Shown: positions 12,971-14,913 of the stretch, in pieces
How the letters are laid out: each line of letters starts with the position of its first letter
How positions within the stretch are numbered: the first letter of the stretch is position 1
From: Planctomycetota bacterium
GTDB lineage: Bacteria; Planctomycetota; Brocadiia; Brocadiales; Bathyanammoxibiaceae
NCBI GenBank assembly: GCA_030623665.1
Contig: JAUXLO010000012.1
Location: forward strand, 1-14,913
Direction: 5' to 3'
Length of the DNA: 14,913 nucleotides
Translations under genes and position numbers: made by a program
The notes under the pieces: generated by a model
Databases searched by the model: none
Told to the model about the DNA's origin: nothing
What the model saw: the letters and a program-made list of their open reading frames with translations, nothing else

Positions 12971-14911
12971 CCTCTCTATATCAACGTAAGTGGAGTTGTA
13001 GGCAGCGTTTCCACCGAAGGCCTGCACATGGTCCGGGATCAGTGCATTGACACCCTTGCCGCCGGTAAGCTTGGCCCAGATGCCACCATATGCCAAAGCT
13101 ACTCCAGGGCTTACGTTATTCGACAGCCTGGCCCTCATAACGAGCTCGCCCAGTCCGTTCCTAAGCTTCACCCTGTCACCATTATTTATCCCCCTGGCAC
13201 CTGCATCCCCCTCGTTCAACAGCACCCCGACATCCACCTCCTCTGGCCATACGTTGTGGAACTGGGAGCGGGTAATGTGCATCTCATTGGCGGTTATCAA
13301 TTGAAACGGATACCCCCCCGTGTCGTCCTCATAATGGCCGGGGAGCGGCGGCAGTCCCTCCTTTTCCGCCAATTGAGAATAGAACTCTATCCTGCCCGAA
13401 GGGGTGGGGAAGCGGTCTTGCGACATGACGGCCATCTTCAGAAAACCCTCTCTATGGAGGTCGTTCAGGGAAAAATCTATGGCAGGACTCCTTTCCATGA
13501 ACTCCTCAAGGATGATATCCTCCGGAGGATAGAGTTTCTCTGCGTCAAGCCCCATCGCCCTGGCCAGCCCCCTAAACATCAAATAATTGGGTCTGGCCTC
13601 ACCCAGGGGCGTTATCGCCCTCTCGTTCACAGACATGTAATTATGATAGTAGCACAGGTGGGCGTCAAAACTTTCAAGGAAACTGGTGGCAGGGAGCACT
13701 ATGTCTGCGTAGTCACAGGTATCGTTCAGAAACAGGTCATGAACAACCATGAATACGTCCTCCCGGGCCAGGCCCTTCCTTACCAGTTCCTGGTTGGGCA
13801 GGTTGACCACCGGGTTCGTATTGAACACGAAAAGTCCTTTGACGCTGCCCGCCTTAAGTATCTGGCCCAACAGGGCCATATTGTAGGCCCTTCCCGGTCC
13901 TCTGGAAAATTGTGTACCCTGCAAGAAACCCAGGTCCACATCCCTGTCGGTGTTACTATACTGGACACGAAGGGAACCGACCAGGACGGGGAGCAGTGCA
14001 ATGGCCCTCACCGCCTCACCGCCGTTGAGGTGTTTCTGCACACCGAACCCTATGTGTATAAAATTGGGCCTGAGTTCGGCAAGGTCGTGCGCAAGCTGGA
14101 CAATCTCCTCCTCTGAAAGCCCTGTTATCCGGGCAACCCTCTGTAATCCGAAATCCCTGGCAACCTCCACAAACCGTTCAAACCCGTGTACGTATCGCCT
14201 CACCGACTCCTTGTCGTAGAGGTCATTTGATATCAGGTAATTTGCCAGCCCTAGCGCCAGGGCGCCGTCCGTGTTCGGCCTGATGGGCAGGTGTCTGCCC
14301 AGGTCTGTGGTTTTTACCGGGTCAATAAGATAAAACCTGGCACCGCTGCGTACCGTTTTTTTCGCCATGTTGTATCCGTGAAGATTGCTCCAGGGCCCGT
14401 TCAGCCCCCAAAATATTATCAGCTTTGAGTCGGGCATTCTTTCCGGGTCGATGCCCCAGTAGCCACCATAGACATACTTGAGCGCCACCCTCCCTGCCAG
14501 CGAACACACGGTGGGCAGACACTGTCCCACACCCAGCGCATTAAAGATCCTCTGGGAGGCATGTGTGGTCAAGAGGCCCATGTGGCCGAAGTAGTGGAAT
14601 GGGAGGATAGAATCGGGGCCGTGACTTTCGATTATTTTCCCTAACCCGTCCGCAATCTCATCATAGGCCTCGTCCCAGCCTATCCGCCGGAACTTGCCCG
14701 TCCCCTTGGGTCCGACCCGCTTAAGCGGATAGAGCAGCCTTTCCGGTGAGTACACGAACTTAAGGGCATTCTTTATCTTCCAGCACAGGATGCCCTGGGT
14801 GACGGGGTGTTTGGGGTTGCCATCGAGCCTTACCGCCTTACCATCCTCCACCGTGGTGAGGATGGAGCAGGTATCATAACAGTCCCTCGGACAGGTACTT
14901 TTTATAATCAT
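12965..14911 (-). CDS. Molybdopterin (Mo/W-bisMGD) oxidoreductase with N-terminal [4Fe-4S] cluster
   Basis: A 648-residue DMSO-reductase superfamily protein. The N-terminal cluster motif is C7, C11, C15 and C43 (STCPRDCYDTC, then ILCWK). The middle holds the bisMGD domain: FNTNPVVNLPN (363-373) and DTCDYADIVLPATSFLE (397-413). FPTPSGRIEF (501-510) leads into the C-terminal molydop-binding domain (about 535-645). The Mo-ligand region reads TVCSLAGR (134-141), so C136 or S137 is the likely ligand and selenocysteine is absent. There is no Tat or Sec signal, so it should be cytoplasmic. No electron-transfer subunit or membrane anchor follows; the kinase operon lies downstream. The substrate cannot be named: distant relatives act on formate, polysulfide, thiosulfate and polyphenols. 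The ATG at 14911 is 2 bases from the window edge, so its ribosome site and any upstream partner are not visible; a longer N-terminus cannot be excluded, though this start suits the family. Confidence 0.88.
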   Translation of the reverse strand: MIIKSTCPRDCYDTCSILTTVEDGKAVRLDGNPKHPVTQGILCWKIKNALKFVYSPERLLYPLKRVGPKGTGKFRRIGWDEAYDEIADGLGKIIESHGPDSILPFHYFGHMGLLTTHASQRIFNALGVGQCLPTVCSLAGRVALKYVYGGYWGIDPERMPDSKLIIFWGLNGPWSNLHGYNMAKKTVRSGARFYLIDPVKTTDLGRHLPIRPNTDGALALGLANYLISNDLYDKESVRRYVHGFERFVEVARDFGLQRVARITGLSEEEIVQLAHDLAELRPNFIHIGFGVQKHLNGGEAVRAIALLPVLVGSLRVQYSNTDRDVDLGFLQGTQFSRGPGRAYNMALLGQILKAGSVKGLFVFNTNPVVNLPNQELVRKGLAREDVFMVVHDLFLNDTCDYADIVLPATSFLESFDAHLCYYHNYMSVNERAITPLGEARPNYLMFRGLARAMGLDAEKLYPPEDIILEEFMERSPAIDFSLNDLHREGFLKMAVMSQDRFPTPSGRIEFYSQLAEKEGLPPLPGHYEDDTGGYPFQLITANEMHITRSQFHNVWPEEVDVGVLLNEGDAGARGINNGDRVKLRNGLGELVMRARLSNNVSPGVALAYGGIWAKLTGGKGVNALIPDHVQAFGGNAAYNSTYVDIERL

Positions 14912-14913
14912 CC

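Noticed and set aside
13028..14116. 362-codon open frame on + opposite the molybdoenzyme
   Set aside because: Long but only the antisense of a well-supported gene; no domain recognised in its translation.

Overview
The window looks like chromosomal DNA of an anaerobic, diderm bacterium of moderate GC content. It carries part of a Wood-Ljungdahl (acetyl-CoA synthase) locus, a molybdenum cofactor gene, a molybdopterin enzyme, an outer-membrane beta-barrel protein and a sigma-54 type two-component system. This set, together with repeat-rich intergenic gaps, would fit an anammox planctomycete (Brocadiales) or another uncultured anaerobe such as a Nitrospirota or Desulfobacterota member. That assignment is inference from general knowledge; no marker gene in the window settles it. 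There are no rRNA, tRNA, CRISPR, prophage or complete transposase genes.

Layout. Left, + strand: the 3' end of the corrinoid protein small subunit gene (acsD/cdhD, cut by the window edge), then acsE (methyltetrahydrofolate:corrinoid methyltransferase), then a YbgC-like hotdog acyl-CoA thioesterase. From 2.3 kb to the right end every gene is on the - strand. In coordinate order these are an alginate-export-like porin (2314-4071), moaA (4782-5861), a secreted protein resembling the soluble C-terminal domain of STT3 oligosaccharyltransferases (6220-7344), an NtrC-type response regulator (7573-8943), a 1300-residue multi-PAS/GAF histidine kinase (8916-12818), and a 648-residue Mo-bisMGD oxidoreductase (12965-14911). 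Convergent transcription between thioesterase and porin is closed by a bidirectional terminator near 2190-2225.

How the genes may work together. AcsD and AcsE act in the methyl-transfer step of acetyl-CoA synthesis. MoaA starts molybdopterin synthesis, which the enzyme at the right edge needs. The kinase and regulator genes overlap by 28 bp and form a clear sensor/sigma-54 activator pair behind a recognisable sigma-70 promoter. Just downstream of the regulator lies a good -24/-12 sigma-54 promoter match, pointing at the STT3-like secreted protein. That gene is therefore the best candidate target of the system.

The intergenic gaps at 1319-1517, 1947-2313, 5862-6219 and 7345-7572 are a mosaic of small palindromic repeats. 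They include GTAG-hairpin REP-type pairs, a TGTCA-ended palindrome, and a composite scaffold that occurs twice with a different palindromic insert in each copy. The gaps at 4072-4781 and 12819-12964 lack these repeats.
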